DNA from: JBFWUW01 sp050247075 | Lineage (GTDB): Bacteria; Planctomycetota; Planctomycetia; Pirellulales; JBFWUW01 | Assembly (NCBI GenBank): GCA_050247075.1 | Contig: JBFWUW010000028.1 | Location: 1 to 64,000 of the forward strand | Direction: 5' to 3' | Length of the DNA: 64,000 nt | Shown here: in pieces, positions 19,401-27,089 of the stretch | Layout of the letters: the number at the start of each line of letters is the position of its first letter | How positions within the stretch are numbered: the first letter of the stretch is position 1 | Program-made: the position numbers and the translations under genes | The notes under the pieces: model-generated | What the model was told of the DNA's origin: nothing | Seen by the model: only the letters and a program-made list of their open reading frames with translations | Databases searched by the model: none

Positions 19401-19855
19401 TCGCCGCCCGTGAAGTCCAACGGAGCGATGGCAAGACCCGCAGCTATTACGAGGATAGCGCGGGGCAGTCCGGCGGCGAGAAGGCGAAGCTGGCTTTTAC
19501 GATCCTGGTTGCAGCACTGGCCTACCAATTCGATATCGATCCCAGCGGCAAGACACCCGGACGACTGCAGTTCGTGGTCGTCGACGAGATGTTCTCCAAG
19601 GTGGATGACCACAATGCTCAGTACGCCCTGAAGCTCTTCCAGCAATTCGGCCTCCAACTGCTGATCGTCGCGCCGCTGGACGCCAAGGCTCGCGTCACCG
19701 AGTCTTTCGTGGATTGCTACCTGCACGCAGTAAAGGATGAGTCGACGCACCGTTCGGAACTGTATAGCATGACAGCCCGCGAGTATGAGGACGTGCTGAA
19801 GGGCTTTCCAGCGAACGGCAAACCGGCCAAACCGCGAGCGCCAGTTGCCAAGTAG
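16424..19855 (+). CDS. jetC: Wadjet subunit JetC (MksB/SMC-like ATPase)
   Basis: 1143 aa. The ATPase head begins with a Walker A GCNGSGKST at residues 50-58. Long coiled coils follow, with a globular hinge-like middle (about 440-640). The C-terminal half of the head contains the signature SGGEKAKLA near 1016 and a Walker B LQFVVVDEMFSKVDD near 1050. This is the architecture of MukB/MksB-like SMC proteins and the JetC family. Known role: ATP-driven loop extrusion that senses small closed circles and presents them to JetD. All ATPase motifs are intact, so the protein should be active. Confidence 0.94.
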   Translation: MLEEHLFDLRPERPGYRLHRLEVYNWGTFDSTSGHVYRFEPEGRTSLLVGCNGSGKSTLVDAVLTLLVPSNIRNYNVAAGAKKTERNEKSYIRGAFGRDSDDAQSTVIKYLRPQGNNLTALLAVFRDEQLDRSFTLCQVLFLSGDGFDKVFAIADEVRDLKNDLTGLKSSEQIRSHLQRLGYQTTKTFIEYDGWIAKRTGMRSKAMDMFNQTVAVKDIHSLNEFIRKHMLEGHDWREKVQPLLTHFSDLSLAHKELVRAQLAEQLLLPVESIGGNYRLQAGELQALERRLKASETFFAVETLRICEPELVNRRVELATAVTTRNRLADELKVLSEHIRTLKNDIDLAGGQRLRDIPGLIREEMIARDAKDQASQRYHGQLGKCGIQQRVETPELFATMRQQLHADLEATRQRLESLGEEHEEQLAQRAVCNRQIQDEQSELQILGQRQTNLTSHFTSLRSRICEDLQLAESALPFAAELISVLPEERRWEASIEMVLRSFALSLLVPDRLYPRVRAYVEQTRIANEKGEGQRLVYLRVGRAEPDDARGDRLHAQSIIRKLKFRTGHDLAPWVRAEVLRRSDFRCCDSIEQFNEVDRLGLTENRHVKFGTDRHEKDDRPRAVDPRHFVLGWDNREKRRLMADHLRSLQAHLTTLDQTLAAQRTTLETLRARQDAANLALETTDFDSINFRKHADAIAAFQREKADLESTNEAVKSLRKTLDKAEQDFLAITTARDESLKREQSLSEQIGREAELIETARKSVAKAKSDGLFDFHAGEFPSIVESLGEPELSIADLFIRHQQWPERTRKTIEALRAELQPLSEKLMGAMNKFLREFKEEQADLDASVQTLESFLRLLHQIREEDLPRHEKKFKDRLNDKVSQEVALLNGALRQECKHIEAKVRQLNVALASLDFQTESNGQPATYMKLEPRQVNDRDIAEFRRALRECLDESLENTEEANEARFLRIKKLVDRLADKENTRWRDKVIDVRFWFDFAAREVQRSDGKTRSYYEDSAGQSGGEKAKLAFTILVAALAYQFDIDPSGKTPGRLQFVVVDEMFSKVDDHNAQYALKLFQQFGLQLLIVAPLDAKARVTESFVDCYLHAVKDESTHRSELYSMTAREYEDVLKGFPANGKPAKPRAPVAK

Positions 19856-19873
19856 GAGTGCGACCCCAACACC

Positions 19874-21037
19874 ATGATCACTCCCGATGGAGTTCGCCAG
19901 AAGGCTGAGCGGGCGTATTCCCGAATGCTCGATGCCTGGGCTGCGTGCGAACTGAATTCCTTTTTCCCGCTACGAATGCCGGCTGACTTGTCGCCGATCG
20001 CTGGCGATGTCCCGGGTACCATCGCGGCTGTCGAGCTATTACGAGCCAACTCAAAGGAGCAATCCAGCCGAGGATATTCCATTCAGTGGAAACAAGTCCG
20101 TTCGCGCGACTTTGGCAACAACCTCTTTCCTGAGCGGATTGTGATTGATACTGCTGATGATCTGGTATCGCTGATTGGCAAGCAAAAGCACTTCTCCGCG
20201 ACCTGCCGTGTTGCGGAACGCATCCGCGACCGTTTCCCTGCCCTATGTGGCTGGGTGAAAGCCAATATCCGCAGAATCGCCGACTGCGCCGAGCCGCTGG
20301 AAGGACTCCTGCGCGTGACGCAGTTCTTTTTGGAGCACCCCTGGCCTGATTGCTACGCGCGGCAGATTCCCGTGGCCGTCGATACCAAATTTGTCGAACG
20401 GCACGAGACCATACTTCGCCAATGGCTTGACGAATTGCTTCCTGGATCTGCCATCCAGGCCGACGAATCAAAATTCGCATGGCGGTTTGGACTCCGAGAC
20501 GGTCAACCATACACGACGCTGCGCACGCTCGATCCCATCCTCCAATCGGAGCTAGGGCTGCCGTATAATGAGCTGTCACTTCCATTGCGGACACTCGAAA
20601 CGCTTGCCCTGCGCGACGCCACCGTCATCATTGTCGAGAATCAGCTAAATCTCTTGACCCTACCGCAGATGACACGCGCCCTGGCCTTTCGCGGGGAAGG
20701 CAGGGCCGTCACCCGCCTCCGTCGGCTCCACTGGCTGATGGACAACAAAGTTCTTTATTGGGGCGACATTGATGTCGAAGGCTTTCAGATTCTCTCCAGC
20801 CTGAGAATGTTTTTTCCACATGTCCGCAGCATTCTCATGACCGACGCCGTTTTGCGAGATCACAACGCTCTCGTCCTCGAAGGCAGCGGAGCGGCAGGTA
20901 GCGAGCCGAGAAACCTCGTCGACGATGAATTGGCCGCCTTTCGTCAGTGCCAGCGGCAAAACTGGCGGCTGGAACAAGAGCGGCTGCCGCAATCATACGT
21001 CGATGAAAAGTTGGAGGCGCTTGGCAGCCTCCCGTGA
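19874..21037 (+). CDS. jetD: Wadjet nuclease JetD (DUF3322/DUF2220, TOPRIM-like)
   Basis: 387 aa. The N-terminal half matches the DUF3322 region and the C-terminal half the DUF2220 TOPRIM-like nuclease domain. Visible catalytic features are the acidic residue in VIIVENQLNLLTLP (about 253-266) and the YWGDIDVEGF motif near 295, expected to bind metal. In Wadjet this subunit cuts plasmid DNA caught by the JetABC motor. It starts 18 bp after the jetC stop. It ends the recognisable Wadjet operon; an unrecognised gene follows after 114 bp. Confidence 0.92.
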   Translation: MITPDGVRQKAERAYSRMLDAWAACELNSFFPLRMPADLSPIAGDVPGTIAAVELLRANSKEQSSRGYSIQWKQVRSRDFGNNLFPERIVIDTADDLVSLIGKQKHFSATCRVAERIRDRFPALCGWVKANIRRIADCAEPLEGLLRVTQFFLEHPWPDCYARQIPVAVDTKFVERHETILRQWLDELLPGSAIQADESKFAWRFGLRDGQPYTTLRTLDPILQSELGLPYNELSLPLRTLETLALRDATVIIVENQLNLLTLPQMTRALAFRGEGRAVTRLRRLHWLMDNKVLYWGDIDVEGFQILSSLRMFFPHVRSILMTDAVLRDHNALVLEGSGAAGSEPRNLVDDELAAFRQCQRQNWRLEQERLPQSYVDEKLEALGSLP

Positions 21038-21080
21038 TGGCCGACAACATCCGCCGGCTGCCCAAGGATTGCGGCTAAAC

Positions 21081-21093
21081 CGTCCTAAGGACG
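21081..21093. promoter_or_regulatory. Perfect 13-bp inverted repeat upstream of the unknown gene
   Basis: CGTCCT-A-AGGACG is a perfect palindrome in the gap between jetD and the 219-aa gene. It could be a repressor site, but its size also allows chance occurrence. Confidence 0.3.
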
Positions 21094-21151
21094 ATAGGTT
21101 ACATTCTCAAAATGGTGGTAGTGCCGCGACAAAGCGACCAAGGAGTTGGCT

Positions 21152-21811
21152 GTGGACGAACGGTATGTTTACCTGATCTTGCCGTACCTCACGTGCCGCC
21201 AGAGATTCCGTGTGCGGGGACTTGAATTCCGCAATAGTGAGGACCTATCCGACCTGCCTGGCGCCAGCAAGGAGCATCTTTCCACGCTGTGCGAGATGTT
21301 CTTCCTGCAGGAAAACGTGCGCATCAAGGGATTCGTGTGCGCAGCCCTGCAGTTGCCGCAGGAGGAAGCCGAAAGACGGCGACATTCTCGTCTTGTCTAT
21401 GAGGCGCATCTGCTCATTGCATACCTCTACTCGTCTCCGCACCCCAGCGGCGGCGTCTTATTGCCGTTTGAAAGCTCATCTCTCTTCACCTTCAGCCTGG
21501 GGGACAGCCCGCCCGGATCGGGGAATGTCCCGAGCAGCCTAGTTTGGCAAGGCGAGCACTTGGCGGACCGCGTTAGCATCCTGGCCCCATCTGACAATCA
21601 CAAGCATCCGGACTGGATTCCTGGCTACACGGGAACGCGAAATGAGAACGAGACGTTTTGGGTCGCCAGGGGCAGCCGCGTCTATCCTGAATCCGCGCAC
21701 GTGGCGCTCAACTTCTCGCAGGAACTATCCTTCGACCTAGAGCGTTTCCTCGCGCAACCCGTGTGGTCAAAATACTCGAACGAGCGTTTTGACCGGTATT
21801 TTCCGAGGTAG
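21152..21811 (+). CDS. Hypothetical protein downstream of Wadjet
   Basis: 219 aa. The GTG at 21152 sits 6 nt after a strong AAGGAG, so the start is well supported. I do not recognise the family. The sequence looks globular and soluble, without signal peptide or membrane segment. The N-terminal YVYLILPYLTCRQRFRVRGLEFRNS is hydrophobic then basic; the middle has ENVRIKGFVCAALQLP; a C-terminal part contains FWVARGSRVYP. It is on the same strand as jetABCD, 114 bp after it, and could be cotranscribed or an independent defence or cargo gene. Confidence 0.7.
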   Translation: MDERYVYLILPYLTCRQRFRVRGLEFRNSEDLSDLPGASKEHLSTLCEMFFLQENVRIKGFVCAALQLPQEEAERRRHSRLVYEAHLLIAYLYSSPHPSGGVLLPFESSSLFTFSLGDSPPGSGNVPSSLVWQGEHLADRVSILAPSDNHKHPDWIPGYTGTRNENETFWVARGSRVYPESAHVALNFSQELSFDLERFLAQPVWSKYSNERFDRYFPR

Positions 21812-22272
21812 CGAGCGCCTGATCGCCCCGAAACGCCGGCGACAGGAGCAACTATTGCCATTCTGTCGGGTGGAACGTGAAGGTGTTTTCATGTCATCAC
21901 GCTGGGGATCGGCACAGCAAGTCGGCGACCTCGTACGTTTCGTTGGGCGACTCAGACAGATCATGGCCACGTGTCGGAATCGTCGAACGCGGTGCGCCGC
22001 AATTAGGACGATCGGCACGAATGCTCGGCTCGCCGCCATTCGGACATCCGAATTTTGGCTTTCCATTCCCGGCAATCTCGCCCCGACGAGCCGATGTCGT
22101 GACGTAAGTTGGTTCTATCTAAATATTTGCGCGTCTTGCGTCATCAATACATGAGGGCGATCCCTAGCCATTGGCCAAGGAATGCACTCCAGGCCGCACG
22201 ATGCTGTTCGCAGCACCGTGCGGCCTGTTTTCGTTTCTTGGCATCCCCAATCACTTTCGGAGGTTTCTGCAA
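21812..22272. other. Non-coding leader region upstream of ku
   Basis: About 460 bp with no credible gene. It includes a patch of lower GC near 22105-22130 and a strong hairpin just before the ku start (listed separately). It is the best place to look for a second transposon end if the element is compact, but I could not find copies of the 30.45-kb repeats here by eye. Confidence 0.5.
22191..22238 (+). terminator. Strong terminator-like hairpin in the ku leader
   Basis: The stem AGGCCGCACG (22191-22200) pairs perfectly with CGTGCGGCCT (22217-22226). After one A/C mismatch it continues as TGCTG/CAGCA, closed by a TTCG tetraloop. GTTTTCGTTTCTT follows. This is a textbook intrinsic terminator only 47 nt before the ku ATG. 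It could end an upstream transcript, or attenuate the ku-tns operon. Confidence 0.8.
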
Positions 22273-23133
22273 ATGTCAGCCACCGTACTTCTCGAAGCGG
22301 CGCGAGTTTCCGAACCTTTGGCTGCGCCGGCCAGCCGCGCCAGTTGGTGTGGTCAACTGCGTCTCGGCACGATCTGCGTACCCGTCAAAGCCTATGCGGC
22401 CATTGCCACTCCGCCCGATACGCCTTTGCGGCAACTACATGCTAGCTGCGGGCAACGGATCGAGTACCGTAAATGTTGTCCTCTGCACGGTGCCGTGCCG
22501 GCCGATGAAATCACCAAGGGTTACCCCTACCAACCGGACCAGTACATCGAAGTTTCCGAAACCGAGCTGGAGCATCTCCAGCCGGCCGACGAGAAGACGA
22601 TTCACCTGAACCACTTCGTGGATCCTGCACGGCTTGATTTGGTGCTGTTTGCTGGACGAAGTCTATATCTGGCTCCCGCGAACCCAGCGGCACGCCGGCC
22701 TCTTGCGCTGGTCCATCAGGCACTCCAGCGCAGCGGCAAGTGGGCCATCGGCCGTGTCGTGTTCTCCGGCCGGTGGCAGCTTCTGGCTGCCCGTCCAGAG
22801 AAACAGGTGCTGCTGGTCCACACGCTGTATCACCCTAACTTGCGCCGAGCGCTGGTCCACGGCGAAGACACCGACGTCGAGATCGCTCAGCAAGAACTGC
22901 GCCCGCTGCTACGGATCATCGACGCGGCTCAGAAAGATATCCCTTGGCAGGAATATCAGGATGAATCGGAACGCCGCTTGACCGAACTCGTCGCAGCGAA
23001 GGTCAGCGCGGCGCAGAATCCTCGCGCCGCGCGTGCCAAGGGAAAACACCGCTCGGCCGCAGCTCGAACGAACGCATTGGTGGAACAAGCCGTCCCGAAC
23101 GGTTCCTCCAGAACTCGTCGCAAGGCGGCCTGA
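22273..23133 (+). CDS. ku: Ku-like DNA end-binding protein
   Basis: 286 aa from the ATG at 22273, preceded by GGAGG. The Ku core is unmistakable: WCGQLRLGTICVPVKAYAAI, then CGQRIEYRKCCPLHG, then EITKGYPYQPDQYIEV, FVDPARLDLVLF and AIGRVVFSGRWQLL. The C-terminal 50 residues are Lys/Arg/Ala rich, a common DNA-binding tail in bacterial Ku. In known bacteria Ku rings bind double-strand ends and recruit LigD for end joining; no ligD is in this window. The tnsA start is 48 bp downstream on the same strand, so ku probably heads the transposition operon. Phage Mu Gam, a Ku relative, is a precedent for Ku with a Mu-family transposase. Confidence 0.93.
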   Translation: MSATVLLEAARVSEPLAAPASRASWCGQLRLGTICVPVKAYAAIATPPDTPLRQLHASCGQRIEYRKCCPLHGAVPADEITKGYPYQPDQYIEVSETELEHLQPADEKTIHLNHFVDPARLDLVLFAGRSLYLAPANPAARRPLALVHQALQRSGKWAIGRVVFSGRWQLLAARPEKQVLLVHTLYHPNLRRALVHGEDTDVEIAQQELRPLLRIIDAAQKDIPWQEYQDESERRLTELVAAKVSAAQNPRAARAKGKHRSAAARTNALVEQAVPNGSSRTRRKAA

Positions 23134-23181
23134 GGCTGCCTATCTTTATCCATTTCCATGTCTCCAACAGGAGAGACATTC

Positions 23182-23988
23182 ATGCCCGGCGAGAATCAAC
23201 CGGCCCACCTTTCGACCTTCCGTCTACGGCGGCGGACACCGGGCTCCTTCCTCCTGGTTCCCTGCCTGAAACAAGGTCGCTCGATTCGGTGTCAGGGCCA
23301 GCTGGAGGCTGCAACTGCCGTCATCCTGGCCGCCTGCCCTCAGGTAGCGCACATCCAAGAGCAGCCTTTGACCATCTGGTATACCTGGCAAGGCGAAACA
23401 GAGCCTTTCCAAATCCAATTGCTCGACCACCCTCCTACCTCACCACGCCAACGTGAACCAGACGCCGGCTCTAGTCATATCGTGCCAGATTTTCTCGTGG
23501 AGATGGCTAATAGTTGCAAACGGCTCGTGGAGGTCAAACCCTCCAGTCAACTCGCCAAGCCGCTCGTCCAGCGCAAGCTGGCAGTGGGCCGCTTGTTTGC
23601 TGCCCAGGAGGGTTGGACCTTTCACGTGGTGACGGAGAAGGAACTCTTTCATGGGCCGCTCCTCGACAATGTGCGGCTCTTGAATCGCTACCGCCAAGGT
23701 CGTTTCGATTCGACTCTGCTGGAACAACTTGTACTCCAAGTACCGCCTGGTGGGATCCGGCTTTCGGAATTGCTACCCGGTGACGGCTCGGCCCACCGCG
23801 CCTGTCTGAACATGCATGTCCTGCATCTTCTTTCCACAGGGCGGCTCAGCTTTGATCCCTACGCGCTTCCATTCAACGATCAAACCCTCGTCTTTCCCGG
23901 AGGTGCCATTTCATGGGACCCGTTCGACTCAGTGTGGGCACCGAATGGTTGCTCGACGGGCGGACCTACCGGGTCGTCCGCCAGTTAG
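23182..23988 (+). CDS. tnsA: TnsA-like transposon endonuclease
   Basis: 268 aa from the ATG at 23182, preceded by AGGAGAG at 5-nt spacing. The N-terminal catalytic part shows the PD-(D/E)xK pattern of TnsA: an early acidic residue in GQLEAATAVIL, the D in HIVPDFLVEM and the EVK of RLVEVKPSSQLA, followed by LFAAQEGWTFHVVTEKEL. TnsA cuts the 5' ends of the element, so together with TnsB it allows cut-and-paste movement rather than replicative cointegrate formation. The 3' end overlaps the tnsB start by 76 bp in another frame. Identity is supported by the three tns genes that follow. Confidence 0.9.
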   Translation: MPGENQPAHLSTFRLRRRTPGSFLLVPCLKQGRSIRCQGQLEAATAVILAACPQVAHIQEQPLTIWYTWQGETEPFQIQLLDHPPTSPRQREPDAGSSHIVPDFLVEMANSCKRLVEVKPSSQLAKPLVQRKLAVGRLFAAQEGWTFHVVTEKELFHGPLLDNVRLLNRYRQGRFDSTLLEQLVLQVPPGGIRLSELLPGDGSAHRACLNMHVLHLLSTGRLSFDPYALPFNDQTLVFPGGAISWDPFDSVWAPNGCSTGGPTGSSAS

Positions 23989-25958
23989 CTCCCGATCGGT
24001 TCATTGCTCAGGACGTCAAGTTTCTCGTCGAGCAAGAATTCTCCTCGACGACCATTTTCTCGGCATACGCCGAAGGTCGGCTGCGATTTAACAGCGACGA
24101 GTCACCCCGTTCATCTCCCCAGCCCGCAAGCTCGCGTCCCAAGGCAATTCAAGATCTTAGCGAGCCGCAACGGCAACTCCTCCAGCGTCGCTGGTCGGCA
24201 TTGAAACCGCTGACCCAACTTCCGGGTGTTCCCAGTCAGAACGATTTTCTGCAGCGCTCCGATGATCTTCGGCAGCAAGGCATCTCTTGTTCCGCACGAA
24301 CGCTGCGGAGGTACTTTCGGACCTGGCACCGAGCCGGCAAGGATCGATTGGCCCTGCTGCCACAGGTGGATCGTAGCGGCGCGCGCGGACGCCGACGGCG
24401 AAGTAGCTGGCTCCACAAGTACCCCCAAGTTAAACGCCTGGTGGAGGAAGCCGTCAGTACGGTCTATCTGAACAAGGCCCGTCGTCCTATCTCGGCCGTT
24501 ACCCGCCGGGTTCTGGATGATCTGCAACGCCTGAACGCTCGGCTTCCCACGGCACAGGCAATCCCGATACCACGGCAAGCCGCCTTGGCCCGGGCGATCG
24601 CCCGGTGGATTGCTCAACTCGATCCGTGGGAGGTCGATCGCCAACGGTGGGGCCAGCGGATCGCCGATATGCGCCACGCGCCCAAGAAGTCGCAACAACT
24701 GGCGACTCGAATTCTGCAGCGGGTAGAGATCGACCACACCCCATTGAAGGTCGTGGTCGGTACCGAAGCGGGCCCCATCGGCCAACCCTGGCTGACGATT
24801 CTCATCGACTATTACAGCCGGATGGTCGTCGGGTTTTGTCTCGGTTTCGAGCCACCCTCCTATGCCGTCATCATGGAAGCACTCCGGCATGCGATCCTGC
24901 CGAAGACGTATCTGAAAGACCGCTACCCCAAGGTGCAAGGCAATTGGCCGTGTTGCGGTCTGCCAGAAAAACTTGTCTGTGACCGAGGTTCCGACCTGAC
25001 CAGCAAAGACCTGGAAGATGCGGCCTTTCAATTGGGGGTTGAGTTGGACTTCAATCCACCTCGAACACCCCACTTCAAAGGTACCGTCGAGTCGTTCTTC
25101 GGCGGACTCAATGACCAACTCTCCGCCTCCTTGCCGGGCCGTACCTTCCGGAACTGGGCCGAACGGGCCGACTACAAACCGGACGACGGCCCACTCTTGT
25201 CTTACGAGGTCTTGCTGGAGATCCTCCATATCTACCTGGTGGATGTGTACGCCATCGCCAAGCACCCCATGGCGGAAACATCCCGACTGGAGATGTGGCA
25301 GGAAAGTGCCGCCGAACATGCACCCATGCTTCCCGCAGCGAAAGATGATTTAATTGTCCTGCTGGCTAAACAGGCGGATCGGACCCTCTCAGCTCGTGGG
25401 ATAGAACTTGGGGGCATGTTTTATTCGAGTGATGATCTGATGGCCTTGCGGGCTGAAATCGTGGCCCACAATGTTTCCGTGGATCGGCTTTCCGTCCGCT
25501 TTAACCCCTGGGATCTGGGGGAAGTCTGGGTTCTCAATCCGGTCGATAGCCGATACATCAAAGCGGCGGCCGTCGACCCGGTCATGAAAGGGATGACGGC
25601 ATATCAATGGCGAATCCTCAAACGGGCCATTCGCGAGCGATTTGAAGGTCCAGACCACTTGCAGAGTCTGTCCGCGGGGCGCAACGCCATCCGGGATACG
25701 GTGGAAGAGGCCGTGCGCAAGCCGTCCCGCAAGCGGCGCGTACGCGCGGCCCGTTATCTCCAGCCACCTCCCTCCACGCTGAACAGCCCTATGGAAACCG
25801 TCGACCCTGCTTCGGTCAATTCTTCCCCCGTCGATGCACAACCATCGGGCGACAGCTCGGATGTGCAGGATGCTCCGCCGTCGACAAGTCCCGTGCCAGT
25901 GGTCGATCCCGCCGAGATCGACGTTTCGGATTGGGAAGTTTCCAGTCCAGGCTTCTGA
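23913..25958 (+). CDS. tnsB: TnsB-like DDE transposase (Mu/Tn7 family)
   Basis: 681 aa. The ATG follows GGAGGTG and lies inside the end of tnsA. After an N-terminal end-binding region (1-260) comes the retroviral-integrase fold with the full DDE triad: D274 (EIDHTP), D357 (VCDRGSD) and E393 (GTVESFF). A Mu-type C-terminal beta domain follows (about 470-560). The Pro/Ser-rich tail (about 610-680) is where TnsB normally contacts TnsC. It should bind the 21-22 bp repeats at 30448-30510 and join 3' ends to target DNA. All catalytic residues are present, so the element may still be active. Confidence 0.95.
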   Translation: MGPVRLSVGTEWLLDGRTYRVVRQLAPDRFIAQDVKFLVEQEFSSTTIFSAYAEGRLRFNSDESPRSSPQPASSRPKAIQDLSEPQRQLLQRRWSALKPLTQLPGVPSQNDFLQRSDDLRQQGISCSARTLRRYFRTWHRAGKDRLALLPQVDRSGARGRRRRSSWLHKYPQVKRLVEEAVSTVYLNKARRPISAVTRRVLDDLQRLNARLPTAQAIPIPRQAALARAIARWIAQLDPWEVDRQRWGQRIADMRHAPKKSQQLATRILQRVEIDHTPLKVVVGTEAGPIGQPWLTILIDYYSRMVVGFCLGFEPPSYAVIMEALRHAILPKTYLKDRYPKVQGNWPCCGLPEKLVCDRGSDLTSKDLEDAAFQLGVELDFNPPRTPHFKGTVESFFGGLNDQLSASLPGRTFRNWAERADYKPDDGPLLSYEVLLEILHIYLVDVYAIAKHPMAETSRLEMWQESAAEHAPMLPAAKDDLIVLLAKQADRTLSARGIELGGMFYSSDDLMALRAEIVAHNVSVDRLSVRFNPWDLGEVWVLNPVDSRYIKAAAVDPVMKGMTAYQWRILKRAIRERFEGPDHLQSLSAGRNAIRDTVEEAVRKPSRKRRVRAARYLQPPPSTLNSPMETVDPASVNSSPVDAQPSGDSSDVQDAPPSTSPVPVVDPAEIDVSDWEVSSPGF

Positions 25959-26027
25959 TCAGATCCGCGACCCCGTTTATTCGCTTGCAACCCTCTCCTC
26001 CCCAACCTCCAAGCCGAAGGTACAGCC

Positions 26028-27089
26028 ATGGCTGAGATGACTGATTCCAAACCCAGCGCGGACCGACGCGACTGGGCGAAGATGCCAGCGCTCGAACGGA
26101 TCGCCTTCGCTCACCGCCTGATCATTCTGCATCCGCGATTCCGCGAGGCGGTAGCTCTGCTGGAGCATTGCCATCAGACCAGTCGGCAAGCATCCGAGCC
26201 GGTATGCGGGGCACTGCTGGGCACGTCGGGCGTCGGGAAGACCAGCGTCGTCGACCATTATTGTCGTCTCCATCCGTCGCAAGAGACAGAGACTGCCACG
26301 CGACAACCGGTCCTAAAGGTCACGTTGCAGCCTGACGCCCGGCCCAAGGGCATTGCCGCGGACTTGCTCCTGGCGCTGGGCGATCCTGCCTGGAGCAGCG
26401 GCACCGTGCAGACGCTCACCAACCGGGCTGTCCGATTGCTGAAGCACTGCGGTGTGGAGTTGATCGTGATGGACGAGTTTCACCATTTGTTCGACATGGA
26501 CCGGGCCAAGGTGATGACCAAAGCGTCGCAGTGGCTCAAGGTGTTGGTGGTTAACACGGGCATTCCCGTTGTGGTCTGCGGGATGCCCGAGGCGGAATAC
26601 GTGCTTCGCGCCGAACACACCGAACGGCGCTTCAAGCACCGACTAACGCTCCGCTGCTTCACCTGGAGAACAGCACAGGGTCGGAAGGAATTCTGTGGCA
26701 TGCTCAAGCGACTCGACGAGTCTTTGCCGCTGGTTGAAGTCTCGGGGCTAGCCGAACCCGAAATGGCCGGTCGATTTTATCTGGCCTGCCGCGGAGTGCC
26801 CGACTACCTGATGACGCTCGTTCGTGCGGCGCTGGTGGAAGTAATCCACCAGAAGAATAAACGGATTGAACTCGCCGACTTGGCCCGGGTCTATGAATGG
26901 ACTCTTGCACAACAGCGCGTGTTGTTGGAACAGTCCAATCCGTTCATCGGCACCTTGGATCAGGGGGCCTTGGATCGGGTGCAAGCCGCCGATCAAGGAG
27001 CCACCGCGGGAATCGGGCTGACGCCTCGGGCTGCGCGCAGCAAGCCGCGTCCGGTCACGGCGTCGAGTTACTTGGGAGGAAAAACATGA
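26028..27089 (+). CDS. tnsC: TnsC-like AAA+ transposition regulator
   Basis: 353 aa. The ATPase motifs are intact: Walker A GTSGVGKT at residues 65-72 and Walker B LIVMDEFHH around 145-153. The preceding LIILHPRFREAVALLEHCHQ matches the linker typical of TnsC/TniB. TnsC forms filaments on target DNA and connects TnsB with the target selector TniQ/TnsD. The gene starts 69 bp after tnsB, and its TGA overlaps the tniQ ATG, showing coupled expression. Confidence 0.94.
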   Translation: MAEMTDSKPSADRRDWAKMPALERIAFAHRLIILHPRFREAVALLEHCHQTSRQASEPVCGALLGTSGVGKTSVVDHYCRLHPSQETETATRQPVLKVTLQPDARPKGIAADLLLALGDPAWSSGTVQTLTNRAVRLLKHCGVELIVMDEFHHLFDMDRAKVMTKASQWLKVLVVNTGIPVVVCGMPEAEYVLRAEHTERRFKHRLTLRCFTWRTAQGRKEFCGMLKRLDESLPLVEVSGLAEPEMAGRFYLACRGVPDYLMTLVRAALVEVIHQKNKRIELADLARVYEWTLAQQRVLLEQSNPFIGTLDQGALDRVQAADQGATAGIGLTPRAARSKPRPVTASSYLGGKT

